Source: an uncultured Flaviramulus sp. (lineage in GTDB: Bacteria > Bacteroidota > Bacteroidia > Flavobacteriales > Flavobacteriaceae). From it: 64,000 nucleotides of DNA. The stretch lies in the NCBI GenBank assembly GCA_947487155.1, contig CANKVS010000002.1:62001-126000 (forward strand). Reading direction: 5' to 3'. Shown in pieces: positions 43,277-52,200 of this stretch. Position 1 is the first letter of the stretch. Every line of letters starts with the position of its first letter. Under the pieces are notes generated by a model. It did not search any database and was not told where the DNA came from. It saw nothing but the letters and a program-made list of their open reading frames with translations. Both the position numbers and the translations under genes were made by a program.

Positions 43277-44182
43277 ATGAAGAAAGATACATCATACATT
43301 AATTCGCTTGAAAATGAAGCGATTTACATCATGAGAGAAGTAGCAGCACAATTTGAAAAACCAGTGCTGTTATTTTCAGGAGGAAAAGATTCAATTACAT
43401 TAGTTAGGTTAGCTGTAAAAGCGTTTTACCCAGCTAAAATACCTTTCCCATTAATGCATATTGATACAGGGCATAATTTTCCTGAAACAATTGAATTTAG
43501 GGATCGTTTAGTTAAAGAATTAGGGTTAGAGTTAATTGTTAGAAATGTACAAGATTCTATAGACCAGGGAAAAGTAAAAGAAGAATCTGGTCGATATGCA
43601 AGTAGAAATATGCTGCAAACCACAACACTTTTAGATGCTATTGAAGAATTTAAATTTGATGCTTGTATTGGTGGCGCACGTCGTGATGAAGAAAAAGCAA
43701 GAGCTAAAGAACGTATTTTTTCTGTTAGAGACGATTTTGGACAGTGGGATGAAAAAAATCAGCGTCCAGAGTTATTCGATATGCTAAATGGAGATATAGA
43801 ACATGGGCAAAATGTTCGCGTATTTCCAATTTCTAACTGGACAGAATTAGACGTTTGGTCTTATATAGAAAAAGAAAATATAGAGATTCCTTCAATTTAT
43901 TTTGCTCACAAACGAAAAGTATTCTTAAGAGACGGTATGATTTGGTCTGCAGAAGATGGTGTAGTGTATAGAGACGAAAACGAAGAAGTAATTGAAGAAT
44001 TAGTTCGTTTTAGAACAGTAGGAGATATGAGTTGTACAGCAGCAGTATTATCTGATGCGGTATCAATCTCAAAGGTTGTTGAAGAAATTAGAGAAAGTAC
44101 AATTTCAGAGCGTGGTGCACGTATAGATGATAAACGATCGGAAGCAGCCATGGAAAAACGTAAACAACAAGGGTATTTTTAA
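43277..44182 (+). CDS. cysD: Sulfate adenylyltransferase subunit 2
   Basis: A 301-residue ATP-sulfurylase small subunit with the PP-loop SGGKDSITLVRLAVKAF, LMHIDTGHNFPETIEFRD, DACIGGARRDEEKARAKERI and SNWTELDVWSYIEKENI. It works with CysN to make APS from sulfate and ATP. It follows cysH by 10 bases and is complete (E. coli CysD is 302 residues). Confidence 0.94.
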   Translation: MKKDTSYINSLENEAIYIMREVAAQFEKPVLLFSGGKDSITLVRLAVKAFYPAKIPFPLMHIDTGHNFPETIEFRDRLVKELGLELIVRNVQDSIDQGKVKEESGRYASRNMLQTTTLLDAIEEFKFDACIGGARRDEEKARAKERIFSVRDDFGQWDEKNQRPELFDMLNGDIEHGQNVRVFPISNWTELDVWSYIEKENIEIPSIYFAHKRKVFLRDGMIWSAEDGVVYRDENEEVIEELVRFRTVGDMSCTAAVLSDAVSISKVVEEIRESTISERGARIDDKRSEAAMEKRKQQGYF

Positions 44183-44184
44183 AT

Positions 44185-44306
44185 TTGCTTTGCAAATTTT
44201 GCCGTTGGCTTTTAGCAATTAGCTATTAGCTGAAAATAGAATAAAAAAGTAAACAGAATATTAAACAAGCCAGCAGCTAACAGCTAAAGGCTAACAGCTA
44301 TAAAGC
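44185..44306. repeat. AGCTAACAGCTAAAGGC-type repeat region
   Basis: The cysD-cysN gap holds a TTGGCTTTTAGC AATTAGCTATTAGCTG stretch and, 60 bases on, AGCTAACAGCTAAAGGCTAA CAGCT, which is largely its inverted complement. Similar TTAGTAATTAGC repeats occur at 53199-53240. No promoter is clear. Confidence 0.5.
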
Positions 44307-45554
44307 ATGGAAGTATTAAAAATTGCAACAGCAGGAAGTGTAGATGATGGAAAAAGTACGTTGATAGGACGAATTCTATACGATACAAAATCATTAACTA
44401 CAGATAAGTTAGAAGCTATTGAAAAAACAAGTAAACAACGCGGTTACGACTATTTAGATTTCTCTTTAGCTACCGATGGTTTAGTTGCCGAAAGAGAACA
44501 AGGTATTACAATTGATGTTGCTCATATTTATTTTTCAACAAAAAAGAAAAGTTACATTATCGCAGATACACCAGGGCACGTAGAATACACACGAAACATG
44601 GTTACGGGCGCATCAACATCGCAAGCATCAATCATTTTAATTGATGCTAGAAAAGGTGTGATTGAGCAAACTAATCGCCACTTCTTTATTAATAATTTAT
44701 TAAGAATTAAAGATGTAGTTGTTGCCATTAATAAAATGGATTTGGTTGATTATTCTGAAGATGTTTATAATAAAATCAAAGCAGATTTTACAGAACTAAT
44801 GGGTAAGCGCGATTATCAAGATCAAAAAATAACGTTTATCCCTGTAAGTGCTTTAAAAGGTGATAATGTTGTTAATAAATCTGAAAAGATGTCTTGGTAT
44901 TCAGGCGAAGCTTTATTAGAACATTTAGAGAAAATAGATAAAGCAGATATTTTTAATATTGGTACACCACGTTTCCCTGTACAGTATGTAATTCGCCCAA
45001 AAACTGAAGATTTTCATGATTATAGAGGTTACGCAGGTAAAGTGTATGGTGGTAATTTAAGTGTTGGAGACGATATTGTTGTATTGCCATCGCAAACAAA
45101 ATCGAAGATAAAAGATATTTATTTCTACGACGAAAAATACGAAACAGCATCAAGACGGTCATCGGTTACAATTACATTAGAAAACGATATTAATGTAAGC
45201 CGTGGCGATATGATTGTTAAAGCTAACGATTTACCAACCATAGAAAAGCAGTTTACAGCTAATGTGTGTTGGATGGATTCAACGCAATTAACAGCAGGAA
45301 CAAAATATGTTGTGCAACATGGTATAAATAAAGTGTTAGCGAAAGTAGATAAAATTCATCATAAAATTAATCCTGATTATTCGGGTATTGAGACAGATGT
45401 GTCTGGTTTGGGTGTTAACGATATTGCTTCAGTAACATTTAAATTAAACAAACCTATTTTTTACGATCAGTTTAAAAACCATAGAACAAATGGGTCGTTT
45501 ATTTTAATTGATCCGCAATCTAATAATACTGTTGGTGCAGGATTTATTCAATAA
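44307..45554 (+). CDS. cysN: Sulfate adenylyltransferase subunit 1 (GTPase), without APS kinase domain
   Basis: A 415-residue EF-Tu-like GTPase. G1 is AGSVDDGKSTLIGR, G2/G3 lie in REQGITIDVAHIYF and ADTPGHVEYTRNM, and G4 is INKMDL. Two beta-barrel domains follow (SVGDDIVVLPSQTKSKIKDI, AVRGDMIVKAND-like). It ends with GAGFIQ at the place where the plain CysN ends; the CysC (APS kinase) extension of the CysNC form is absent. It powers APS formation by CysD. Confidence 0.93.
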   Translation: MEVLKIATAGSVDDGKSTLIGRILYDTKSLTTDKLEAIEKTSKQRGYDYLDFSLATDGLVAEREQGITIDVAHIYFSTKKKSYIIADTPGHVEYTRNMVTGASTSQASIILIDARKGVIEQTNRHFFINNLLRIKDVVVAINKMDLVDYSEDVYNKIKADFTELMGKRDYQDQKITFIPVSALKGDNVVNKSEKMSWYSGEALLEHLEKIDKADIFNIGTPRFPVQYVIRPKTEDFHDYRGYAGKVYGGNLSVGDDIVVLPSQTKSKIKDIYFYDEKYETASRRSSVTITLENDINVSRGDMIVKANDLPTIEKQFTANVCWMDSTQLTAGTKYVVQHGINKVLAKVDKIHHKINPDYSGIETDVSGLGVNDIASVTFKLNKPIFYDQFKNHRTNGSFILIDPQSNNTVGAGFIQ

Positions 45555-45622
45555 ATAAGTGAAAAGTTATAAGGGAAATTACTTTTCAACTTTAAAACTT
45601 TCAACATTCAAACTTAAAAAAG

Positions 45623-47728
45623 ATGCAAAGCTTTAGAACAGAAATAGAAAATCCAGTTGTTGAAAACGACATTATAGAATTAGCCAATAAAATTGAACTT
45701 TTTCATAATGGCAAAATAGATGAAGAAAAATTTAGAAGTCTTCGTTTAGCACGAGGTGTTTACGGTCAGCGTCAAGAAGGCGTACAAATGATACGTATTA
45801 AATTACCTTACGGAAAAGTAAAAAGTAATCAATTACATAGAATTTCAGATGTTTCAGATGAGTATTCTCGTGGACGTTTGCACATTACTACACGTCAAGA
45901 TATTCAAATTCATTATGTCGATTTAAACAGAACACCAGAACTTTGGGCAGAATTAGAACGCGACGATGTCACTTTGCGTGAAGCTTGTGGTAACACCGTA
46001 CGTAATGTAACAGCAAGTGAAACAGCAGGCATCGATGTAAACGAACCGTTTGATGTGTCACCTTATGCAGATGCTTTATTTCGTTTCTTTTTAAGAAATC
46101 CAATTTGCCAAGAAATGGGACGTAAGTTTAAAGTCTCGTTTTCTTCTTCAGATGAAGATACAGGATTATCATACATGCACGATTTAGGTTTTATAGCTAA
46201 AATTGAAAATGGTGTTCGTGGTTTTAAAGTCATGCTTGCAGGAGGATTAGGGTCTCAACCACGTCATGCCGATGTGTTATACGAGTTTTTACCTTCAGAT
46301 AAAATTATTCCTGTAATGGAAGGTGTTTTAAGAATTTTTGATCGCCATGGCGAACGTAAAAGTCGTGCCAAAGCAAGAATGAAATTTCTTTTAAAAGATA
46401 TAGGATTAGATGCTTTTAAAGAATTAGTTGAAGCAGAACAAGAGGCTATAGAATTCAAATCGGTTGCTATTGACGCTGATGCTTATGAGGCTTCAAAACC
46501 AGTTTCGGTTGAAGTACCACAGGTTGAAATTGCAAATAAAAACGCTTTTAATTTATGGAAAACAACAAATGTAATTCCTCAAAAACAAGAAGGCTATGTA
46601 GCTATAGGTATTAAGGTTTTACTTGGTGATTTTTATACCGATAAAGCAAGACTATTGGCTGATTTAGTTGAGAAATATGCAGCTGGCGAAATACGTTTAA
46701 CCCTACGCCAAAATATTTTAATTCCATTTGTTAAAGAAGATTTATTAGCGTTTTTCTATGTTGAATTAGAAAAATTAGGCTTTGTTGAGGCTGGTTATAA
46801 TAAAGCTGTCGATATTACAGCTTGTCCAGGAACAGATACATGTAATTTAGGTATTGCGAGTAGTACAGGAATTGCTGATGAATTAGAGCGTGTTATAAAA
46901 ACAGAATATCCTCAATATTTAAAAAACGAAGATTTAGTTATAAAAATTAGTGGCTGTATGAATGCTTGTGGTCAACATAATATGGCTAATATAGGTTTTC
47001 AAGGTATGTCTGTTCGTACTCCAGATAAGTTAGTAGCACCAGCTTTACAAGTATTGTTAGGCGGTGGGAATTTAGGAGACGGAAATGGCGTTTTTGCCGA
47101 TAAAGTGGTGAAGGTACCAAGTAAAAGAGGGCCTGAAGCATTGCGTAGAATTTTAAATGATTTTGAAAATAATGCTAAAGGAAAATCATTTGTAGACTAT
47201 TATAAAGAGAAAGGTGAAAAGTATTTCTATGATTTCTTAACAGATCTTTCAGATGTTTCAAATTTAACTCAAGACGATTTTATCGATTGGGGCGAAGAAG
47301 ATAAGTATGTTAAAGAAATTGGTATTGGTGAGTGTGCAGGTGTGGTAATCGATTTAATTGCAACGTTATTTTTAGAAAGCGAAGAAAAAATTGAAAATGC
47401 AAAAGCTGCATATAATGATAAGGTGTATTCTAGTGCAATTTATCATGCTTATAGTTCTTTAGTAAATTCCGCGAAAGCGCTATTATTAGCCGAAAATAAG
47501 AAAACGAATACCCATGCAGGCATAATAAGTCAGTTTGACGAATTGTTTGTTGCAAGCGGAAAAATAGATTTAGGAGTAGATTTTTCAGAGTTGATTTATC
47601 AAATAAAAAAATATGCACCAATACAAGAGTTTGCAGCAAGATACATTAAAAATGCAAATCAGTTTTTAGATAAAGTAAGAGCTTACAGAGAAGCAGAAAC
47701 AAGTAAACTTCAACAAAAAGCAGTTTAA
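45623..47728 (+). CDS. Siroheme sulfite reductase fused to a C-terminal HEPN domain
   Basis: A 701-residue protein. Residues 1 to about 560 are a ferredoxin-type nitrite/sulfite reductase: FRSLRLARGVYGQRQEG, GRLHITTRQDIQIHYVDL, ACGNTVRNVTAS, and the siroheme/4Fe-4S ligands in ACPGTDTCNLG and GCMNACGQHNMANIGFQG (C-x5-C, C-x3-C). From about 565 to the end lies an all-helical HEPN domain (AAYNDKVYSSAIYHAYSSLV, NSAKALLLAEN, FAARYIKNANQFLDKVRAYR). The HEPN part lacks an R-x4-6-H nuclease motif. Position after cysN and before siroheme genes makes sulfite, not nitrite, the likely substrate. Confidence 0.88.
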   Translation: MQSFRTEIENPVVENDIIELANKIELFHNGKIDEEKFRSLRLARGVYGQRQEGVQMIRIKLPYGKVKSNQLHRISDVSDEYSRGRLHITTRQDIQIHYVDLNRTPELWAELERDDVTLREACGNTVRNVTASETAGIDVNEPFDVSPYADALFRFFLRNPICQEMGRKFKVSFSSSDEDTGLSYMHDLGFIAKIENGVRGFKVMLAGGLGSQPRHADVLYEFLPSDKIIPVMEGVLRIFDRHGERKSRAKARMKFLLKDIGLDAFKELVEAEQEAIEFKSVAIDADAYEASKPVSVEVPQVEIANKNAFNLWKTTNVIPQKQEGYVAIGIKVLLGDFYTDKARLLADLVEKYAAGEIRLTLRQNILIPFVKEDLLAFFYVELEKLGFVEAGYNKAVDITACPGTDTCNLGIASSTGIADELERVIKTEYPQYLKNEDLVIKISGCMNACGQHNMANIGFQGMSVRTPDKLVAPALQVLLGGGNLGDGNGVFADKVVKVPSKRGPEALRRILNDFENNAKGKSFVDYYKEKGEKYFYDFLTDLSDVSNLTQDDFIDWGEEDKYVKEIGIGECAGVVIDLIATLFLESEEKIENAKAAYNDKVYSSAIYHAYSSLVNSAKALLLAENKKTNTHAGIISQFDELFVASGKIDLGVDFSELIYQIKKYAPIQEFAARYIKNANQFLDKVRAYREAETSKLQQKAV

Positions 47729-47775
47729 AATATTTTTAAATTGGTATTGTGAAGAGCTTTTTCCGAAAAGTTTTT

Positions 47776-48594
47776 ATGCTTACAATGAATAAGAAAAACG
47801 AAAATATAAATATAGAGAATCCAATGTCTCTTTCGGTGAGTAGCGGACAATTAACAGTTGTAGGCGCAGGACCAGGCGATGTCGATTTAATTACGCTTAA
47901 AGCTATTAAAGCTATAAAATCGGCAAATGTTATTCTGTACGATGCACTTATAAACGAAGCGTTGTTAGAATATGCAGCACCCGAAACTGAACTTATTTTT
48001 GTGGGGAAACGTAAGGGTTGTTATGCGTACCAACAAACTCAAATTAACGAGCTTATAGTTAGTAGAGCAAAATCTCACGGACATGTGGTTCGCTTAAAAG
48101 GTGGTGATCCATTTATTTTTGGTCGTGGTGCTGAAGAAATAGATTATGCCAGACAATTTGGTGTAAAAACATACGTTGTGCCAGGAATAACATCAGCAAT
48201 AGCTGTACCTGCATATCAAGGCATTCCGTTAACCAAACGTGGTGCTTCAGAAAGTTTTTGGGTAATCACAGGAACTACAAAAGCACATAAATTATCTAAC
48301 GATGTGGCATTAGCAGCTAAATCATCAGCAACGGTTGTTATTCTTATGGGGATGGGTAAACTCAATGAAATTGTTGAGGTGTTTTCGGCAGAGAATAAAC
48401 AAGATATGTCGGTAGCAATCATTCAAAATGGAACTACTAAAAATGAAAAATTTGGTATTGGCACCATTAGTACTATTAGTAAAATTGTTGAAGAGAAGCA
48501 ACTGTCTTCTCCTGCTATAATAGTTATTGGAGATGTGGTAAAAGAGCGCGTTGTTTTAGATTCAATCTATAATGAAGTAGCCAGTAATTCATGA
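47776..48594 (+). CDS. cobA: Uroporphyrinogen-III C-methyltransferase
   Basis: A SAM-dependent methyltransferase of about 272 residues that makes precorrin-2 for siroheme. VVGAGPGDVDLITLKAIKAI, YDALINEALLEYA, VRLKGGDPFIFGRGAEE and VVPGITSAIAVPAYQGIPLT are the SUMT signatures. Several starts are possible: GTG 47749, ATG 47776, 47785 or 47824; the conserved domain begins after the last. It overlaps the next gene by four bases (ATGA), so translation is coupled. Confidence 0.9.
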   Translation: MLTMNKKNENINIENPMSLSVSSGQLTVVGAGPGDVDLITLKAIKAIKSANVILYDALINEALLEYAAPETELIFVGKRKGCYAYQQTQINELIVSRAKSHGHVVRLKGGDPFIFGRGAEEIDYARQFGVKTYVVPGITSAIAVPAYQGIPLTKRGASESFWVITGTTKAHKLSNDVALAAKSSATVVILMGMGKLNEIVEVFSAENKQDMSVAIIQNGTTKNEKFGIGTISTISKIVEEKQLSSPAIIVIGDVVKERVVLDSIYNEVASNS

Positions 48595-49247
48595 AAACTG
48601 AAGATATAAATATTGATACTTTGAGTAAAGTGTCTCCTTTGGGGACGGAAGGGGAGGAAAGAAATAATCTATACCCTATTTTTTTAAAGGCAAAAAACTT
48701 AAACATACTTATTGTAGGTGGCGGGAATGTAGCTGAAGAAAAATTGAGATTTTTATTAAAATCTAGTCCAGATGCTTGTGTAACAATAGTGTCACCTATG
48801 TTTAGAGAAGATACTATATCTTTGTCTAAGCAAGGAGATGTTACTCTAGTAAAAGAAGTGTATAATAAGAAATATTTAAAAGGAAAGCATATTGTAATTG
48901 CAACGACAAATGTTCCTAAAGTAAATATAAAAGTTTACAAACAGTGTAGAAAAAGAAGCATTTTAGTTAATGTGGCAGATAACCCTCCATATTGCGATTT
49001 TTATATGGGAGGCATTGTTACAAAAGGTAATGTTAAGGTAGCCATTTCAACTAATGGTAAATCGCCAACAACAGCAAAACGTTTACGTCAGTTTTTTGAA
49101 GATGTTATTCCAGAAAATATTGACGATTTAGTTAAAAATTTAAATGAATACAGAAAAACAATAAAAGGAGATTTCGAACAAAAAGTGGAAACACTTAACG
49201 AATTCACAAAAGGATTAATTGAAAAAAAAGAAGCATATAATGATTAA
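48591..49247 (+). CDS. Precorrin-2 dehydrogenase (siroheme synthase N-terminal domain type)
   Basis: A 218-residue protein like the N-terminal part of CysG or Met8: NNLYPIFLKAKNLNILIVGG GNVAEEKLRF is the NAD-binding segment, followed by VIATTNVPKVN, ILVNVADNPPYCDFYMGG and VAISTNGKSPTTAKRLRQFF. It oxidises precorrin-2 and probably inserts iron. Its first 26 residues (MKTEDINIDTLSKVS then PLGTEGEER) are unlike the family; this segment is coded by a CTCCTTTGGGGACGGAAGGG repeat, so a repeat has become the N-terminus. Confidence 0.88.
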   Translation: MKTEDINIDTLSKVSPLGTEGEERNNLYPIFLKAKNLNILIVGGGNVAEEKLRFLLKSSPDACVTIVSPMFREDTISLSKQGDVTLVKEVYNKKYLKGKHIVIATTNVPKVNIKVYKQCRKRSILVNVADNPPYCDFYMGGIVTKGNVKVAISTNGKSPTTAKRLRQFFEDVIPENIDDLVKNLNEYRKTIKGDFEQKVETLNEFTKGLIEKKEAYND

Positions 49248-50295
49248 AACAGATATATTAATAATTGGAGCTGGACCAACAGGATTATTTACGGTTTTTG
49301 AAGCAGGATTGTTAAAACTTAAATGTCATTTAATAGACGCATTACCACAACCAGGTGGGCAATGTTCAGAAATTTACCCAAAGAAACCTATTTACGATAT
49401 TCCTGGTTTTCCAGAAATATTAGCAGGCGATTTAACAAAAAACTTATTGGAGCAAGGGAAGCAATTCGAGCCAGGATTTACGCTAGGTGAACGTGCCGAA
49501 ACTATAGAAAAACAGGAAGATGGCTCTTTTATTGTTACCACTAACAAAGGCACACAGCATCAAGCACCTGTTGTTGCCATAGCTGGAGGACTTGGGTCGT
49601 TTGAACCAAGAAAACCTGCTATTGAAGGTATTGCAGATTACGAAGATAAAGGCGTTGAATATTTTATTAAAGACCCTGAAGTATATAGAAATAAAAAAGT
49701 GGTTATTTCAGGAGGTGGAGATTCTGCCTTAGATTGGAGTATATTTTTAGCCGATGTAGCTTCAGAAGTAACCTTAATTCACAGAAGAAATGAATTTAGA
49801 GGTGCTTTAGATTCTGTTGAAAAAGTAGGCGAATTAAAACTTTTAGGTAAAATTAATTTAATTACGCCAGCAGAGGTGAAAGGCATTAATGGAGATGGAA
49901 AAGTTGAAAGTGTTACCGTTGTAAAAGATGGCGAAGAACAAATATTAGAAACCGACCATTTTATTCCTTTATTTGGGTTATCACCTAAATTAGGACCCAT
50001 TGCTAATTGGGGATTAGACATTGTAAAAAATGCTATAAAAGTTGATAACACATTAAATTATCAAACTAACATTCCTGGTATTTTTGCTATTGGAGACGTT
50101 AATACATATCCTGAAAAATTAAAGCTTATTCTTTGTGGTTTTCACGAAGCAACGCTAATGTGTCAAGCGGCTTATAGAATTATTAACCCAGGAAAAAAGT
50201 ATGTTTTAAAATATACTACAGTAAGTGGCGTTGATGGTTTTGATGGTTCTAGAAAAGAAGCGCCTAAAGCTGTTGTTAGAGCTATTGAGGCATAA
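49240..50295 (+). CDS. Thioredoxin-reductase-like ferredoxin-NADP reductase
   Basis: A 351-residue flavoprotein. FAD-binding ILIIGAGPTGLFTVFEAGLL, QPGGQCSEIYPKKPIYDIPG and the NADPH-binding VVISGGGDSALDWSIFLAD match TrxR-like FNRs; the CxxC of thioredoxin reductase is lacking. The end has FAIGDVNTYPEKLKLILCGF HEATL. The ATG at 49240 overlaps the preceding gene by eight bases; the frame opens earlier at a TTG. It most likely feeds electrons through ferredoxin to the sulfite reductase (inference from operon). Confidence 0.87.
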   Translation: MIKTDILIIGAGPTGLFTVFEAGLLKLKCHLIDALPQPGGQCSEIYPKKPIYDIPGFPEILAGDLTKNLLEQGKQFEPGFTLGERAETIEKQEDGSFIVTTNKGTQHQAPVVAIAGGLGSFEPRKPAIEGIADYEDKGVEYFIKDPEVYRNKKVVISGGGDSALDWSIFLADVASEVTLIHRRNEFRGALDSVEKVGELKLLGKINLITPAEVKGINGDGKVESVTVVKDGEEQILETDHFIPLFGLSPKLGPIANWGLDIVKNAIKVDNTLNYQTNIPGIFAIGDVNTYPEKLKLILCGFHEATLMCQAAYRIINPGKKYVLKYTTVSGVDGFDGSRKEAPKAVVRAIEA

Positions 50296-50307
50296 TTAAT
50301 TAATGAT

Positions 50308-51066
50308 ATGACCTTATTTGGTAAACCATTTAAATGTTTTAATCTCAGATTAAAAGAGACTGTCGAAAACTTTGCGAAGCAATTATTTTATGCCCTTTTT
50401 GATGAAGAAGATGATAAAGAATGGGAGCAGTTAAAACATACTTTTTTACAAATTGCACAGCAAGTATGTTCAGAAGATAGAGCAGAAACATGGGAGGCGT
50501 TTTATAAAGAGTTGCCTAACGTTAGAAGGCAATTAGATTTGGATGTTTTAGCATTCGATAAAAATGACCCAGCATCTGAAAGTTTAGAAGAAATATACCT
50601 AGCATATCCAGGTTTTCATGCTATTGCTATTCATAGAATTAGCCATGAATTATATAAACTAAACTTACCTATTATTCCAAGGATGATGAGTGAATATGTA
50701 CATGGAATTACGGGTATCGATATTCACCCTGGAGCAACTATTGGAGAATCGTTTTTTGTAGATCACGGCACAGGAATTGTTATAGGCGAAACAGCTATTA
50801 TTAAGAACAACGTTAAAATTTATCAAGGGGTAACTTTAGGAGGTTTGCAAGTAAAAAAGAATTTGGCATCTACAAAAAGACACCCTACTATTGAAGAAAA
50901 CGTTACTATTTATGCTAACGCCACTATTTTAGGCGGCGATATTGTAATTGGTGCAAATAGTACAATTGGTGCTAATGTTTGGATAACAGAATCTGTTCCA
51001 GAAAACTCATTGGTAACGTATCAAACCGAAATAAAAATTAGACCCAAAAAGAATGGCATACGTTAA
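50308..51066 (+). CDS. cysE: Serine O-acetyltransferase
   Basis: A 252-residue left-handed beta-helix acetyltransferase. An N-terminal helical domain (ALFDEEDDKEWEQLKHTFLQ, FHAIAIHRISHELYKLNLP) is followed by hexapeptide repeats (GIDIHPGATIGESFFVDHGT GIVIGETAIIKNNVKIYQGV) with the catalytic HGTG-type histidine. It makes O-acetylserine for the cysteine synthase encoded next, whose start overlaps its end by 14 bases. The long helical N-terminus resembles EpsC-type enzymes. Confidence 0.9.
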   Translation: MTLFGKPFKCFNLRLKETVENFAKQLFYALFDEEDDKEWEQLKHTFLQIAQQVCSEDRAETWEAFYKELPNVRRQLDLDVLAFDKNDPASESLEEIYLAYPGFHAIAIHRISHELYKLNLPIIPRMMSEYVHGITGIDIHPGATIGESFFVDHGTGIVIGETAIIKNNVKIYQGVTLGGLQVKKNLASTKRHPTIEENVTIYANATILGGDIVIGANSTIGANVWITESVPENSLVTYQTEIKIRPKKNGIR

Positions 51067-51943
51067 TAGCATTCTAAATCAAATTGGAAATACACCTCTT
51101 GTTGAAGCCAGTCATATCATTTCAAATAAAAATGTTAGACTATTTTTAAAACTTGAAGGCAATAACCCAGGTGGAAGTGTAAAAGATAGAGCTGCTTTTA
51201 ATATGATTAATGAAGCACTTAAGCGCGGAGATATTAAAAAAGGAGGAACACTTGTTGAAGCAACTAGCGGAAACACAGGAATTGCATTGGCATTCATAGC
51301 ACAACTTTTAGGATTAAATATGGTTTTAATTATGCCTGAGAATTCTACCGAAGAACGTGTTAAAACCATGCGTGCTTATGGTGCAGAGGTTATTTTAACC
51401 CCTGCTGATATTGGAATAGAAGGCTCGCGAGATGTTGCTTTTCAACTTAGAGATGAAAAAGGGTATGTGCTGTTAAACCAATTTGAAAATGATGATAATT
51501 GGAAAGCACATTATAAAACCACAGGACCAGAAATTTGGGAAGCTACCAACGGTAAAATAACACATTTTGTTTCTGCTATGGGAACCACTGGAACTATTAC
51601 GGGTGTTTCTACTTATTTAAAAGAAAAGAGTAGCGATATTACAATTGTAGGCGCACAACCAGCAGACGGTTCTAGAATTCCAGGTATTAGAAAGTGGTCG
51701 CCAGAATATGTTCCAAAATTTTTCGATAAAAATAGAGTCGACCAAGTTGTAGAAGTCACTCAAGATGAAGCAAAAGCAATGACACAGCGTTTAGCCAAAG
51801 AAGAAGGCGTTTTTGCAGGTATGAGTAGTGGCGGTTCTGTGCATTGTGCGTTAAAAATAGCAGAGACAATTAAAGAAGGCATTGTTGTTGCAATTATTTG
51901 CGATAGAGGCGACCGTTATTTATCGTCAAGTTTATTTGAATAG
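51053..51943 (+). CDS. cysM: Cysteine synthase (CysM/CysK family)
   Basis: A 296-residue PLP lyase that joins O-acetylserine and sulfide. NQIGNTPLVEASHII, the PLP lysine in NNPGGSVKDRAAFNMINEAL, ATSGNTGIALAFIAQ, MPENSTEERVKTMRAYGAEV and SAMGTTGTITGVSTYLKE are present. The short C-terminus and EERVKTMRAYGAEV segment fit CysM. It closes the sulfate-to-cysteine operon; the metH riboswitch begins 79 bases later. Confidence 0.92.
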   Translation: MAYVNSILNQIGNTPLVEASHIISNKNVRLFLKLEGNNPGGSVKDRAAFNMINEALKRGDIKKGGTLVEATSGNTGIALAFIAQLLGLNMVLIMPENSTEERVKTMRAYGAEVILTPADIGIEGSRDVAFQLRDEKGYVLLNQFENDDNWKAHYKTTGPEIWEATNGKITHFVSAMGTTGTITGVSTYLKEKSSDITIVGAQPADGSRIPGIRKWSPEYVPKFFDKNRVDQVVEVTQDEAKAMTQRLAKEEGVFAGMSSGGSVHCALKIAETIKEGIVVAIICDRGDRYLSSSLFE

Positions 51944-51986
51944 CGTATTTTTTTAAAATTAGCGTGAATAAAAAAAATATAGTTAG

Positions 51987-51994
51987 TACTTTTG
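51987..51994 (+). promoter_or_regulatory. Predicted -7 element before the metH riboswitch
   Basis: TACTTTTG matches TAnnTTTG exactly and lies 28 bases before the riboswitch P1 stem, a normal distance for its promoter. No TTG at -33 is clear. Confidence 0.5.
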
Positions 51995-52021
51995 CGCTCA
52001 GTTCATAAACGTATTAATAGT

Positions 52022-52129
52022 GTTATCAAGAAAGGCAGAGGGATTAGATCCGATGAAGCCTTGGCAACCCTTTAATTTTTAAAGAAGGTGCTACATTCTA
52101 CTAATATTTAATAATATTAGAAAGATAAC
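52022..52129 (+). ncRNA. SAM-I (S-box) riboswitch upstream of the split metH
   Basis: GTTATCAAGAAAGGCAGAGG, GGATTAGATCC, ATGAAGCCTTGGCAACCC and AAGGTGCTACATTC reproduce the S-box core and differ from the metY copy mainly in loops. P1 is GTTATC (52022-52027) with GATAAC (52124-52129); a P4-like stem is formed by CTAATATT and AATATTAG. A T-rich run with CCTGTCAGGTTTTTAAAA follows just before metH. Confidence 0.92.
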
Positions 52130-52200
52130 GAAAAGTGTTTCCTTAACTTTTCTTGATGACATTAAAATTAATAGACCTGTCAGGTTTTTAAAAATAAAAA

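Noticed and set aside
47466-47480. TTCCGCGAAAGCGC inside the HEPN coding region as a further hairpin repeat
   Set aside because: It encodes conserved-looking helix residues (NSAKAL) and lacks the matching second arm; probably chance.
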